A DNA stretch of 64,000 bases from DASYPQ01 sp041488095 (GCA_041488095.1 JBGPOP010000007.1:1-64000); one strand, 5' to 3'; shown: positions 48,923 to 58,456, numbered from the stretch's first letter. Notes: generated from the sequence alone by a model not told the origin. Program-made: numbers and translations.

Positions 48923-49954
48923 TCACGCCGTCACGAGCTCGCGCTCCATCTTCTCGCTGTAGCGCCCCGAACGCGCGGCGCTGACCAGCTTGGCGCGGTT
49001 CGCGAACGCCTTCTGCGCCGCGCCGACGTTCGCCGCCTGTCCTTTCCACGCCTTGAGCGCCTCGTCCTGCAGCGCGCGCCCGTACGAGAAGCTCAGCTGC
49101 CACGGATGGACCATCGCGAGTGCGTTCATCGCCGAGAGGTTCGCCGTCGCCTGCGCGCTCGTCTGACCCCCCGAGAGGAACACGATCCCCGGCACGGCCG
49201 CGGGCACACACCGGCGGAAGCACTGCACCGTCGACTCGGCCACCTCCTGCACGGAGGCCTGCACCTTGCACTCCTTCCCGGCGATCACCATGTTCGGCTT
49301 CAGCAGCATGCGCTCGAGCACCACGCCCTGCTCGTGCAGCGCGTCGAAGACCTCGTGCAGCGTCGCCTGGGTGACGTCGAAGCAGCGCTGCAGCGTGTGC
49401 GCGCCGTCCATGAGCACCTCCGGCTCGACGATCGGCACGATCCCCTGCTCCTGGCACAGCGCCGCATAGCTCGCGAGCGAGCGCGCGTTGTCGGCCAGGC
49501 ACGGCCGCGTCGGGATGCCCTCGCCGATCGTGATCACGGCGCGCCACTTCGCGAACCGCGCACCGAGCCCCTTGTACTCCGCGAGCCTCTCTCGCAACCC
49601 GTCGAGGCCCTGCGTCCGCTTCTCGTTCGGGCTGCCGGGCAGGGCCACCGTCCCCGTGTCGACCTTGATGCCGGGAAGGATGCCTCGCGTCGCGAGCAGC
49701 TTCGGGAAGGGCGTCCCGTCGAGCGCCTTCTGGCGGATCGTCTCGTCGAACAGGATCACCCCCGAGATGAACTCCGACACGTCCTGCGCCGTGAACAGGA
49801 GATTGCGGTAGGTGCGGCGGTTCTCCTCCGCGTTCGGGAGGTTGATGCTCTTGAAACGCTTCTCGATCGTCCCGTGGCTCTCGTCGGCGGCGAGGATCCC
49901 CTTGCCGGGTGCGACGAGCGCGCGGGCGGTGGTCTCCAGCTCGTTGGCAATCAT
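48923..49954 (-). CDS. Fructose-bisphosphate aldolase, class I
   Basis: 343 residues, the length of class I aldolases. Signatures: LVAPGKGILAADESHGTIEK, IVPIVEPEVLMDG, and the Schiff-base lysine K219 in VVLERMLLKPNMV, then VPGIVFLSGGQT and the C-terminal loop with WQLSFSYGRALQ. It cleaves fructose 1,6-bisphosphate in glycolysis. No metal-binding motif of class II is present. The upstream gene ends 20 bases before its start. Confidence 0.96.
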   Translation of the reverse strand: MIANELETTARALVAPGKGILAADESHGTIEKRFKSINLPNAEENRRTYRNLLFTAQDVSEFISGVILFDETIRQKALDGTPFPKLLATRGILPGIKVDTGTVALPGSPNEKRTQGLDGLRERLAEYKGLGARFAKWRAVITIGEGIPTRPCLADNARSLASYAALCQEQGIVPIVEPEVLMDGAHTLQRCFDVTQATLHEVFDALHEQGVVLERMLLKPNMVIAGKECKVQASVQEVAESTVQCFRRCVPAAVPGIVFLSGGQTSAQATANLSAMNALAMVHPWQLSFSYGRALQDEALKAWKGQAANVGAAQKAFANRAKLVSAARSGRYSEKMERELVTA

Positions 49955-49974
49955 GGCGAGAAGTCTAGCGCAGC

Positions 49975-51090
49975 CTAGCGGTCCTTGCCGCCCGGCTTCC
50001 CGCCCGCGGAAGGCGGGGTGAACTCGCCCAGCAGCCGCAGGAGCAGGGTGCGGACCGATTCTCCCTCCCGGTCGAGCGTCCTGTGGCGCGCCAAGCCGGC
50101 TTGCCAGACGGCTCCTTTCGCGTGGCACGTCGCGGTCCAGGCGGCCAGGAACTCGCTGCGTTTCGCCGCTGGCGGGAGCCTCTTCGCCATCTCTGCGGGC
50201 GTCGAGCGGCAGTCCTCCCACAGGGCGTGGAAGTTGTCGAGCTGGTCCGTGTAGCCGTCGCGCAGGACCGCGCTGCCCGCCAGGTAGCAGGAGGCGATCG
50301 CGTGGCGCAGGCCGCGGTGGCGTTGCGCCGGGACGAACAGCTCCCCGATGCGGTCGTAGAGAGCCTCGTGCTTCGACGCCGGCACCGGCGCGCGCCAGGT
50401 CTTCCAGTCCCCGAGCACGGTGTGGACGATGCCGAGCGCGTCGACGTCGGGCATCTCGATCTCCGCGCCGCACGCCCAGGCGTCGTAGAGCGTGATCCCC
50501 GGTACGACGCCGCCCTCGCGGTCGGTGTAGGCATGGGCGAAGGCCGCGAGCGCCTTCTGCTCGGCGCCGTCGTCGAGCGCGCGCTCGACCAGCGCCTCGG
50601 CGAGGTCGAGGTCGGGCAAGAACCCGCGCAGGCCGTTCCGGAACACCCGCTCGGGATCCTTCCAGGCCTTGGTGCGGCGCAGCTCGCGGCTCGAGTAGTC
50701 GTAGCGCCACGCGCTGTCCAGGCGCGGAGCGGGGACCTTCTTGAAGATGAGGCGCGAGAGCTCCTGGACGCTCGGCGAGCCCGCCTCCAGAGGGTGGCGG
50801 GGGATGTCGTTCTCGGGCGTGTGCTCCTTGGAATCGAACACCGGCGCCGCCTGCTCTTCCGGCCACGCCGCCGGGTCGCGATCCTGCCCGTTGAGGACGA
50901 AAGCGACGAGCGAGAGCTGGAACGATCCGAGGTGCTTCGCCTCGAGGTGGAAGTAGTCCGCGAGGTCCTTGCGGTCCGCGGGCGAGAGGCTCTCGAACGC
51001 CGAGAGCGCCGCTTCGTCCTCGACGGAGCGCGGGTCAGCCTGCGAGGGGACCTGCGACTGGGCGCACGCGAGGAGAACCGGGAGGATCAT
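49975..51090 (-). CDS. Exported protein of unknown function
   Basis: 371 residues from the ATG at 51090. The first ~15 residues (MILPVLLACAQSQ) look like a short signal sequence, possibly with a lipobox-like Cys. The rest is soluble and helical, with FESLSPADRKDLADYFHLEA, RYDYSSRELRRTKAWKDPER, ITLYDAWACGAEIEMPDVDA and a segment (HALWEDCRSTPAEMAKRLPP) near 290. The pattern suggests a conserved domain, but I do not recognise it. It lies just upstream of the aldolase gene and may share its transcript. Confidence 0.7.
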   Translation of the reverse strand: MILPVLLACAQSQVPSQADPRSVEDEAALSAFESLSPADRKDLADYFHLEAKHLGSFQLSLVAFVLNGQDRDPAAWPEEQAAPVFDSKEHTPENDIPRHPLEAGSPSVQELSRLIFKKVPAPRLDSAWRYDYSSRELRRTKAWKDPERVFRNGLRGFLPDLDLAEALVERALDDGAEQKALAAFAHAYTDREGGVVPGITLYDAWACGAEIEMPDVDALGIVHTVLGDWKTWRAPVPASKHEALYDRIGELFVPAQRHRGLRHAIASCYLAGSAVLRDGYTDQLDNFHALWEDCRSTPAEMAKRLPPAAKRSEFLAAWTATCHAKGAVWQAGLARHRTLDREGESVRTLLLRLLGEFTPPSAGGKPGGKDR

Positions 51091-51576
51091 CTGAATCTGG
51101 CTCCCTTGATTGTGCCTCGATCGGTCCCAAGTCCTTCTCCGCCAACACTCTGTCAGCGGCCCAGGATCCCCAGGCGCGCCTGGCGCTCGTGATCGGTCGC
51201 AACCCCCTGCGCTGACTGGACCTCCCCGAGTGTCAGGGACAACGAAGTGTGCCAGATTCCACAGGTTCCGCGCAGGCAAGAACAGGGGGCAGGCCCTTGT
51301 AAGGGGCTGCCCCCTGCGGTGGCAATGGCCGGCCCAGGAGGGGAGGCACCCCGCCCGGGTCGACGAGCTCGTTCAGTTGCCTGGAGCGCGCCCACGCCTT
51401 CCCCGCGCAGGAGCATCCCTTCGAGCCTCCGAGCCGGTTTTTGGCGCCGCCGTCACCGCAAAGGATGCGGCGCACCCGGCCCCTAGGGCGGCAGAGACTC
51501 ACGGCGCTCCCGGAAGACGGGGCCCGCTCCGAACCAGGGAACTGTACCCCGCGAATGGGCGGCGCGCGGGATGGAT
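51091..51576. other. Intergenic region with a long hairpin
   Basis: Nearly 490 bases without a supportable gene. The notable feature is a stem-loop: CAGGGGGCAG (51283-51292) pairs with CTGCCCCCTG (51307-51316), and the inner GCCCTT/AAGGGGC extends the stem around a loop of about two bases. It lies downstream of pcnB (minus strand) and may end that transcript, although there is no U-tract. Confidence 0.6.
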
Positions 51577-52995
51577 CTACGGGGGCGTCGAGGGGATCTC
51601 TGCCGGGCCGGAGCCCTCGGCACCGCCACCGCGGCGCCTGCGCCGGCGGGGACGCTTGCGCGCCGCTCGACGCTCGGCATCGATCTCCTCCGGTTTCGCC
51701 TGGAGCGCCATCTCCCGCCGGGCGCGCCAGCCCTCGTAGAGGTCCCACCCCTGACCCCGCGCGGCCGAGCGCAGCCGGAACAGGTCGAGGGACTCGGGGA
51801 ACTCCTCGCCCAGCACGAACAGGAGCGGCCGGAAGCGCCGCGATGTGGGCTGCGTGAAGCGGCGCTGGCGGTCGATGATCCGCAGCGCGCGCGAGAAATC
51901 GCGGCGGGCGACGCGCGCGGCCTGGGCCACCGGCTCGAGGATCTTCGCGGCCGTCGCGACGACGTCGGGAGGATCCTCCCCGCTCGCGGCGATCTCGGCC
52001 TCCCGCTCGATGATGCGCAGGTAGAGCAGGGCCAGGCAGACCGGGGTCGTGGGGGAGAAGCCCGCGTGCACGTCGCTGTCGAGCGCCTCGAGCAGGCGCC
52101 AGAAGGAGTCGGCGCGCTCCTGCGCCGCGGCATCGTCCCGATCGCCGAGGTAGGCGTCGACCTCGGGCAGGATCACGCGCAGCGCTCCGCAGGCGCGGAG
52201 CATGCGCATCGCCCCGAGCGCCGTCCCGGACCGCAGGAGTCGCAGGACCTCCTCGATCACGCGCGGCGGCGCGGCGCGTGCGAGCTGCGGCGCGAGGGCG
52301 ACCATCGCCTCCCAGGTGTGCTCCTCGATGCGAAAAGAGAGGCGCGTCGCGAACTTGACCGCGCGCAGGATCCGCACCGGGTCCTCGGCCATGCGCACGA
52401 GCGGGTCGCCGATCGTCCGCAGGATCCCGGCCTCGAGGTCGCCGAGCCCTCCGACGTAGTCGAGGATCACCCCGCGCGTGGGATCGAGGAAGAGCGCGTT
52501 GATCGTGAAGTCGCGGCGACGCGCGTCCTGCTCGGCCGTCCCGAAGACGTTGTCCTGGGTGATCAAGAGGTCGTCGGGCGTCCCCTCGCCGGCCTCGTCG
52601 AGCCCGGCCTCGACGGACGGCTCGTCGGGTGAGGAGAGGTCGGGCTCGCGCCGGAAGGTGGCGGTCTCGACGATGCGGTTGCCGTAGGTGATGTGCGCCA
52701 GGCGGAAGCGCCGGCCGATGATCCGCGCGTTGCGGAAGAAGCGCTTGATCTGGCGTGGATGGGCGTCCGTCGCCACGTCGAAGTCCTTGGGCATGCGCCC
52801 GACCAGCAGGTCGCGGACGCAGCCGCCGACGAGATAGGCCTCGAAGCCCTGGCGCTGGAGACGGGAGATCACGCGCAGCGCGTCCTGGTCGAGGCGCGCG
52901 AGAGGGATCGACTCGGCCGGGATCGTGCGCGGCGCCGAGCCCGACGCGGGTTCCGGGGATGTGCGGGCGTCGCGGGTCGGTTCCTCGTGGCTCAT
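51577..52995 (-). CDS. pcnB: Poly(A) polymerase / CCA-adding-type nucleotidyltransferase
   Basis: 472 residues from the ATG at 52995. The nucleotidyltransferase head shows YLVGGCVRDLLVGR and the catalytic DxD in PKDFDVATDA, followed by RIIGRRFRLAHITYGN and RRRDFTINALFLDP. The RNA- and nucleotide-binding segment RMAEDPVRILRAVKFATRL follows. The C-terminal half is helical and ends in a Lys/Arg-rich tail, as in PcnB-type poly(A) polymerases. A CCA-adding function cannot be excluded, but tRNAs here encode CCA. It is divergent from tRNA-Trp. Confidence 0.9.
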   Translation of the reverse strand: MSHEEPTRDARTSPEPASGSAPRTIPAESIPLARLDQDALRVISRLQRQGFEAYLVGGCVRDLLVGRMPKDFDVATDAHPRQIKRFFRNARIIGRRFRLAHITYGNRIVETATFRREPDLSSPDEPSVEAGLDEAGEGTPDDLLITQDNVFGTAEQDARRRDFTINALFLDPTRGVILDYVGGLGDLEAGILRTIGDPLVRMAEDPVRILRAVKFATRLSFRIEEHTWEAMVALAPQLARAAPPRVIEEVLRLLRSGTALGAMRMLRACGALRVILPEVDAYLGDRDDAAAQERADSFWRLLEALDSDVHAGFSPTTPVCLALLYLRIIEREAEIAASGEDPPDVVATAAKILEPVAQAARVARRDFSRALRIIDRQRRFTQPTSRRFRPLLFVLGEEFPESLDLFRLRSAARGQGWDLYEGWRARREMALQAKPEEIDAERRAARKRPRRRRRRGGGAEGSGPAEIPSTPP

Positions 52996-53124
52996 GACGG
53001 AGGTGCGTGACTCTACTTCCCAAAGGGCGGCCGCGCAGCGTCGCGGCCGGCCGAGCGAGGCGCGGCAGGCTCGCCCCACTTGCCGCGAGGAGGCGGCCTG
53101 GAGTACCCTCCCGGTTCGCGCAGG

Positions 53125-53202
53125 AGGGCAGTAGCTCCAACCGGTTAGAGCGACTGATTCCAAATCAGTAGGTTCGGGGTTCGAATCCCTGCTGCCCTGC
53201 CA
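53125..53202 (+). tRNA. tRNA-Trp (anticodon CCA)
   Basis: 78 bases including encoded CCA. The acceptor stem is AGGGCAG paired with CTGCCCT, the discriminator is G, the anticodon stem is ACTGA/TCAGT with loop TTCCAAA (anticodon CCA), and the T arm is GGGGTTCGAATCCC-like. It lies 33 bases before rsmG. Confidence 0.96.
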
Positions 53203-53235
53203 GAACCCGCCGCCCTCGCACGGACCGCAGCCTCG

Positions 53236-54069
53236 ATGACCACGATCCCCGACCCGCCCGGCGAGCCCCAAGGGGGCGAGCCTCACGGTGGAGAGGGGGA
53301 GGAAGCTCTGCCCGAGGGCGCGATCCCCGAGGGCGAGATCGTCGAAGGCCCGATCGTCGAAGGCGAGGCAGGAGACGGGCTCGAAGGACGGCCGGACACG
53401 CCGCTCGTCCCGGTCGAGGTTTTGCTCGAGGCGATGCAATGGGCCTTCCAGGGCGAGGAGATCGCGCCGGCGATCCTCGAGCTCTACGCGCGACACGCGC
53501 GGATGATGCTGGAGACGAACCGCGTCGTGAACCTGACCGCGATCGTCGATCCGCGCGAGATCGCAGCCAAGCACTACCTCGACAGCTGGCGCGTGACGCG
53601 GCAGGTGCCGCTCTACGGGCGGACGGTCCTCGACCTCGGCAGCGGCGCGGGCTTCCCCGGTCTGCCGGTGGCGATGGCCGAGCCCGAGACGCGGGTCGTG
53701 CTGCTCGACTCGGTGCAGAAGAGGGTGGAGTTCCTGGTGCGCTCGATCGAGGCCCTCAGCGTGAAGAACGCGAGCGCCGTCCGCGACCGCGCCGAGGACC
53801 ACCTGGCGCGCAACAGCTACGACGTGGTCCTGATCCGCGCGGTCAGCTCGGTGCGCGAGAACGTGCGCATGCTGCGCAAGGTCCGGCACTCGCACAAGGA
53901 TCTCGTCATGCTCAAGGGGCCCTCGTGGGGCCGCGAGGTGCGCGCGGGCGAGCGCGAGGCAGAGCGGCTCGGGTTCCGGCTCGACACGGTGTGGGAGCAC
54001 AAGCTCCCCGGCGAGATGGGCCAGCGCGCGATCCTCGTGTACCGCGCCCCGGGCGGGCACGGGAACTAG
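53236..54069 (+). CDS. rsmG: 16S rRNA (guanine-527-N7) methyltransferase
   Basis: 277 residues. An acidic, Gly/Glu-rich N-terminal extension of about 60 residues precedes the RsmG domain: ILELYARHARMMLETNRVVN, LTAIVDPREIAAKHYLDSW, the SAM site VLDLGSGAGFPGLPVA and DSVQKRVEFL, then RAEDHL. It methylates G527 in the 530 loop of 16S rRNA. The acidic extension is unusual; a start further in (near GTG/ATG at the domain border) is possible but the extension keeps good codon usage. Confidence 0.95.
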   Translation: MTTIPDPPGEPQGGEPHGGEGEEALPEGAIPEGEIVEGPIVEGEAGDGLEGRPDTPLVPVEVLLEAMQWAFQGEEIAPAILELYARHARMMLETNRVVNLTAIVDPREIAAKHYLDSWRVTRQVPLYGRTVLDLGSGAGFPGLPVAMAEPETRVVLLDSVQKRVEFLVRSIEALSVKNASAVRDRAEDHLARNSYDVVLIRAVSSVRENVRMLRKVRHSHKDLVMLKGPSWGREVRAGEREAERLGFRLDTVWEHKLPGEMGQRAILVYRAPGGHGN

Positions 54070-54080
54070 GGCGGCGGCAC

Positions 54081-54179
54081 GTGTCGACGCTCGCCTGGAT
54101 CGCGATCGGCGCCGCCGCGCTGCTCCTCGTCGCGGTCGCGCTGGCGATCGCGTGCTACCCGCGCGACAACTCCTTCTGA
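54081..54179 (+). CDS. Single-TM small peptide, hypothetical
   Basis: 32 residues from a GTG: one hydrophobic segment (LAWIAIGAAALLLVAVALAI) followed by a short polar end (CYPRDNSF). Shortly after rsmG on the same strand; its last 25 bases overlap the convergent mscS-like gene. The clean TM pattern is the only support. Confidence 0.35.
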   Translation: MSTLAWIAIGAAALLLVAVALAIACYPRDNSF

Positions 54180-55270
54180 AGGGGCGTCCCCGGCGGAAGC
54201 ACGTGGTGCACGGTCTGCGTGGGGTAGGCGAACTCGATCCCCTCGCGTGCGAAGCGCGCGTAGATCTGGAGGTTGATCTGCTGCTGGACGTCCAGGGCGA
54301 CCTGCATCTCGTGGCTCAGGACGTGGTAGACGACCTCGAAGACCAGGGCGGAGTCGCCGAGGCTCTTGAAGTTCGCGTGGTCGAAGCGCGTGTTGGGGGT
54401 CGAGGTCACGATCTCGGTGAGGATCTTCGGGATCGCGGCGACCTTCTCGTGGGGCGTGTCGTAGGTGACGCCGACCGTGAACAGGTTGCGACGCTCGGTG
54501 AGGCGCTTGAAGTTGCGCACGCGGCTCGAGACGAGGTCGTGGTTGCCGATGATGATCTGCTCGCCGCTGACGCTCCGCAGGCGCGTGGTCTTGATGCCGA
54601 TGTTCTCCACGGTGCCCTGGAAGTCCCCGAGCACGATCGCGTCCCCGACGACGAAGGGCTTGTCGAGCAGGATCGAGATCGAGGCGAACAGGTCGCCCAG
54701 GACGTTCTGCGCCGCGAGCGCGACCGCGATGCCGCCGACACCCAGGGAGGCGAGCAAGGTCTTGACCTCGACGTCGAAGCTCTCCAGGCACAGGAGCAGG
54801 ACGATGGACCAGACCAGGAGCTGGCCGATGAAGCCGAGGACCGAGGCGCCCATCGTCCGGGCCGGGTCGTCCACGGACTTCCCGCGGATCATGCGCTGGA
54901 TGCCGAAATGGACCAGGCCGCGGCCCCACAGCCCGACCTGGAGCCACATGGCCACGAGGACCACCTTGTGGAGGACGCCTCCCCAACCCGGTGAGACGTC
55001 GAGGCAGCTCTTGGCCACCAGGATCCCCAGGGCCAGGAGGAAGAATCTCGCCGTCCTGCGCACGAGGTCGACGACCAGGTCATCGAGGTCGGTGTCGGTG
55101 CGCTCGGCGATCTTCGAGAGGCGCAGGACGACGATGCGCTTGACGATCCCGAGGAAGATCGTGCTGCCGAGGAGGACGGCCAGCGCGAAGAGCCAGCGCT
55201 GGACGGAGTTGCCGGCGTACTCCCGCTGGAAGATCGATTCGAAGGACAGGTTCAGTTCGAGGGTCGCCAT
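54155..55270 (-). CDS. MscS-family mechanosensitive ion channel
   Basis: 371 residues from the ATG at 55270. Four hydrophobic segments (about 22-42, 65-85, 92-112 and 140-160) are followed by the MscS pore helix and beta domain: LLASLGVGGIAVALAAQNVL, DLFASISILLDKPFVVGDAI and FQGTVENIGIKTTRLRSVSG. The C-terminal cage region follows. It probably acts as an osmotic safety valve in the inner membrane. A small membrane gene and tRNA-Leu lie upstream. Confidence 0.93.
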   Translation of the reverse strand: MATLELNLSFESIFQREYAGNSVQRWLFALAVLLGSTIFLGIVKRIVVLRLSKIAERTDTDLDDLVVDLVRRTARFFLLALGILVAKSCLDVSPGWGGVLHKVVLVAMWLQVGLWGRGLVHFGIQRMIRGKSVDDPARTMGASVLGFIGQLLVWSIVLLLCLESFDVEVKTLLASLGVGGIAVALAAQNVLGDLFASISILLDKPFVVGDAIVLGDFQGTVENIGIKTTRLRSVSGEQIIIGNHDLVSSRVRNFKRLTERRNLFTVGVTYDTPHEKVAAIPKILTEIVTSTPNTRFDHANFKSLGDSALVFEVVYHVLSHEMQVALDVQQQINLQIYARFAREGIEFAYPTQTVHHVLPPGTPLQKELSRG

Positions 55271-55287
55271 GCCGAGGGCTCGGGGGT

Positions 55288-55413
55288 TCAGAGCTTGATG
55301 CGCCGGAAGAGGATCCAGACCAGGGTGACGAACAGCGCCGCCCCCGCGCACACGAGCAGGCTCCAGCGGAGGAGCGCGAGGAAGGTCACGCTCCGCGGCT
55401 TGTCGCTCGGCAC
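55288..55413 (-). CDS. Small single-TM protein, hypothetical
   Basis: 41 residues from a GTG, with one TM segment (LALLRWSLLVCAGAALFVTL) and a basic end (FRRIKL). It lies 17 bases upstream of the MscS-like gene on the same strand and just downstream of tRNA-Leu. It may be an accessory peptide; evidence is only composition and position. Confidence 0.4.
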   Translation of the reverse strand: MPSDKPRSVTFLALLRWSLLVCAGAALFVTLVWILFRRIKL

Positions 55414-55429
55414 GGTGGTGCGGAGGGGT

Positions 55430-55515
55430 TGGTGCCCGGGGGGGGAATCGAACCCCCAATGCCTTGCGGCACATGGACCTGAACCATGCGCGTCTGCCAG
55501 TTCCGCCACCCGGGC
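55430..55515 (-). tRNA. tRNA-Leu (anticodon CAG)
   Basis: 86 bases including encoded CCA. The acceptor stem is GCCCGGG paired with CCCGGGC, the discriminator is A, the anticodon stem is CATGG/CCATG with loop TTCAGGT (anticodon CAG), and a long variable arm (TGCCGCAAGGCA) marks a class II tRNA. The T arm is GGGGGTTCGATTCCCCC. Confidence 0.97.
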
Positions 55516-55569
55516 GGGGAGTGGGCGGGGACGATACGCGCTGCGCTAACGGCCGTCAATCGGCGGCCG

Positions 55570-56970
55570 TCAACCCGCCGTCACGGCGACGCCGTCGACG
55601 AGCGCGAAGGGAACGAGGGCCTCGCCCATGCAGCGCTCCGAGGCCGAGGACAGCGCGATGATCTGCGGCAGCAAGGCGAACACGTTCCCGCCGATCAAGG
55701 TCTCTCGCACCGGTCCGGCGACCACTCCGCCTTCGATCCAGCGCGCGGACTTCGCCACCCCCGAGAAGTCGCCCGAGGCCGGGTCGACCGTCCCGGAGAA
55801 ACGCTGGACGTAGAGCCCCCGGTCGAGCGCGCGCTCGAGGTTCGCGCGATGGCCGCCGCGGCCCGGAGCGACGGCGATCGCGTGTGCGCCGAGGCCCGGC
55901 ACCGAGCGCGGGGATCCGCGCGCGTGCCCGGTCGACTCGCGACCCTCGACCGCGGCGGCGTAGGCATTGTAGAGGAAGCTCCGCAGCACGCCGCGCTCGA
56001 CGATCGCGAAGCGGCCGCAGGGCTGGCCCTCGCGGTCGAAGGCCGTGGCGCCCGCGAGGCTCCGGTCCGACGGGTCGTCGAGGATCGAGAGATCGGTCGC
56101 GGCGATCGCCTCGCCGATCCGGCCCGCGAGGGCGCTCCGGCCGCGCTGCACGGCGATCGCGCTCGCCGCGGAGACGAGCGGCGACACGAACACCTCGAGG
56201 AACGCGTCCGGCGCGAAGAGGACCGGGCCCGTGTAGGACTCGGCCGGGCGTGCGCCGAGGTTGCCGAGAGCCACGCTAGCGAACTCGCGCGCGGCGGCGT
56301 CCGCGGCCCGATCGAGGTCGGCCAGGCGACGGACGCTATCGCCGGTGTAGTGGAAGCCGCCGACCTCCGGACCGTCGATCGCCATGCCGAACACGCTGAG
56401 CGAGACCTGGGCGTCGGACTCGGAGGCGCGCACGCCGCGGCTCGTGGCGATCGCGCGGGCGACGCTGGTCGTGTCGACGCCCGCGCTGTCGATCGAGAGG
56501 CGCTTGTCGGCCGACCGCGCCAGCTCGACGAAGGCGCGGCCGATGTCGACCGCGCGATCGATGGGGAGATCCGCGACCGCCGGGTTGACGAGAGCCAGAC
56601 CCGGCGCCTGAGGCCGCGCGCGCGGGAGGACGTTGTGCGCGTCGGGAGGTGCGAAGCCTGAGAGCGCGATCGCGTCCCGCGCGCAGCCCTCCAGCGCCGG
56701 GTCGCCGCCCTGGTTCGTGGAGGAGAAGCCCAGGCGCCCGCCGCGAAAGACGCGCAGGCCGAGGGTCGAGCTCCGGTCGACCTGGGCGAGCTTGAGGTCG
56801 CCCTTCTCGAAGCGCACCGCGATCGAACGCCAGCCGGCCGCGCAGGCTTCGGCTTCGTCCGCGCCGAGGGCGAGCGCCCGCTCGAGGAGACGCTCGCAGC
56901 GCGCCAGCAGGTCCCGCTCGGCCGCGGCGGGGTCGAATCGGTCGATCGCGGGTGCGGCGGCGGTCGCCAC
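55570..56970 (-). CDS. pmbA: PmbA/TldE-type metalloprotease-associated subunit
   Basis: 466 residues from the GTG at 56970, which lies 2 bases after the tldD stop. Typical features are SSTLGLRVFRGGRLGFSSTN, the central FAPDAFLEVFVSPLVSAASA and the C-terminal VQRFSGTVDPASGDFSGVAK, then GPVRETLIGGNVFALLPQI. PmbA lacks the zinc ligands itself and forms a heterodimer with TldD that degrades unfolded peptides. It is co-transcribed with tldD. Confidence 0.93.
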   Translation of the reverse strand: MATAAAPAIDRFDPAAAERDLLARCERLLERALALGADEAEACAAGWRSIAVRFEKGDLKLAQVDRSSTLGLRVFRGGRLGFSSTNQGGDPALEGCARDAIALSGFAPPDAHNVLPRARPQAPGLALVNPAVADLPIDRAVDIGRAFVELARSADKRLSIDSAGVDTTSVARAIATSRGVRASESDAQVSLSVFGMAIDGPEVGGFHYTGDSVRRLADLDRAADAAAREFASVALGNLGARPAESYTGPVLFAPDAFLEVFVSPLVSAASAIAVQRGRSALAGRIGEAIAATDLSILDDPSDRSLAGATAFDREGQPCGRFAIVERGVLRSFLYNAYAAAVEGRESTGHARGSPRSVPGLGAHAIAVAPGRGGHRANLERALDRGLYVQRFSGTVDPASGDFSGVAKSARWIEGGVVAGPVRETLIGGNVFALLPQIIALSSASERCMGEALVPFALVDGVAVTAG

Positions 56971-56972
56971 GC

Positions 56973-58403
56973 TCAGCGCCCCCCGAGCACGACCGTGCAC
57001 AGGAGCCAGGGACCGCCCGCGTCGACCTTGGCCGGCTGGCCCTTGCCGCAGTGACCTGCGCCGAGGTCCCAGCGGAACTCGCGCCCGACGCGCTCGACCG
57101 AGCGCAGGACTTCGAAGGCCTGTCCGGAGATGTTGACCCCGCGCAAGAGCGGACCGCGCTGGCCGTGCGTGATCCGCCAGGCCTCGCGCGTGCCGAACAT
57201 GAACTCGCCGTTGCTGTCGGCCTGGCCGTTCGCGGCTCCGTCGAGGAGGTAGCCGTCCTCGATCGAGGCGATCATCTCGTCGAGGCTCGCGTCGCCGGGA
57301 GCGATGTAGGTGTTGCGCATGCGGATCAGCGGCGAGTGGTCGTACTCCCACGCGCGCGCGTTGCCGGTCGGGGCCACGCCGAAGCGCGCCGCGCTCTCGC
57401 GGTCGTGGAGGTAGGAGACCAGGATGCCGTCGCGGATGATCTCGGTCCGGCCCGCCGGCAGGCCCTCGTCGTCGACGGCGAGGCTCCCGCCCGCGCCGGG
57501 CAAGAGCTCGCTGGCGCCGGAATCGCAGAGGGTGATCCGCTCGGAGGCGACGCGCTGCCCGAGCTTGCCGGCCGCCACGGATCCGGCCTGGACGAAGTCG
57601 GCCTCGACGGTGTGCCCGACCGCTTCGTGGGTCAGGATCCCGACCAGGGCGGGAGAGAGCAGGACCTTGACGCGACCGCCCTCCGGGTAGCCGGCGGAGA
57701 GGAGGTCGACCGCGCGCGCCGCGGCCTTCTCGGCGAGGGCTTCAGGTCCGGCACGGCGGAAGAGGCAGTCCCAGCCGCCGGTCGCGCCGACGGTCTCGAC
57801 GCCGCGCTGGATCTCGCCGTCGCGCTGGGCCACCGCGCTGACGCGGAACTCGGGGCGCACGAGGCGCGTCCAGGCCTTGGCGCCGTCGCTCGTGACGATG
57901 CCCTTCTCCTCGAAGACCTCGCTGTAGGCGCAGGCGGCGCTCTGGATCGCGGTCGAGGAGCCGCGGGCCTGAGCCTCGAGGCGCAAGACCATCTCGAGGG
58001 TGCGCTCGATCGGCTGGGCCAGAAGCTCATCGACTCCGGGAGAGTCGAAGCGCCCGCGCGCGAGGGGTGCCGGCGGCAGGGGCGGGCAGCGGTCCGTGCG
58101 GGCCCGGGCGGACGCGCGCGCAGCCGAGCGGGCCGCGTCGATCGCGCCGGCGATCGACGCGGGCTCGGTGCGGTCGGTGCTGGCGAAGCCGAAGGTGCCG
58201 TCCTCGAGGACGCGCACGCCGACGCCGGTGTGCTCGGAGATCTGCGCGGAATCGACGCGCCCCTTCTCGACGGCGATCGAGCGGGTGCGCTTCTTGTGGT
58301 AGCGCAGCTCGACGAAGCCGCCGGCCTTCTTCGAGAGCACGTCGGCGAGGAGGTCGGTGGGGTCGGAGGAGGGCGCCTTCATCGGGGACAGAGGATCGGC
58401 CAC
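56973..58403 (-). CDS. tldD: TldD metalloprotease subunit
   Basis: 476 residues. The zinc site is HEAVGH (in ILTHEAVGHTVEADF), with LAVDDEGLPAGRTEIIRDGI and SYLHDRESAARFGVAPTGNA as further family motifs and a Cys-containing end (GAGHCGKGQPAKVDAGGP). With PmbA it forms the peptidase that in other bacteria processes modified peptides. It is divergent from smpB with a 53-base gap. Confidence 0.95.
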   Translation of the reverse strand: MADPLSPMKAPSSDPTDLLADVLSKKAGGFVELRYHKKRTRSIAVEKGRVDSAQISEHTGVGVRVLEDGTFGFASTDRTEPASIAGAIDAARSAARASARARTDRCPPLPPAPLARGRFDSPGVDELLAQPIERTLEMVLRLEAQARGSSTAIQSAACAYSEVFEEKGIVTSDGAKAWTRLVRPEFRVSAVAQRDGEIQRGVETVGATGGWDCLFRRAGPEALAEKAAARAVDLLSAGYPEGGRVKVLLSPALVGILTHEAVGHTVEADFVQAGSVAAGKLGQRVASERITLCDSGASELLPGAGGSLAVDDEGLPAGRTEIIRDGILVSYLHDRESAARFGVAPTGNARAWEYDHSPLIRMRNTYIAPGDASLDEMIASIEDGYLLDGAANGQADSNGEFMFGTREAWRITHGQRGPLLRGVNISGQAFEVLRSVERVGREFRWDLGAGHCGKGQPAKVDAGGPWLLCTVVLGGR

Positions 58404-58456
58404 GGCGAGGCGGGACTCAAGCTTGCGGCGGGATCCGTTCGGCTATTCTCTCCGGC

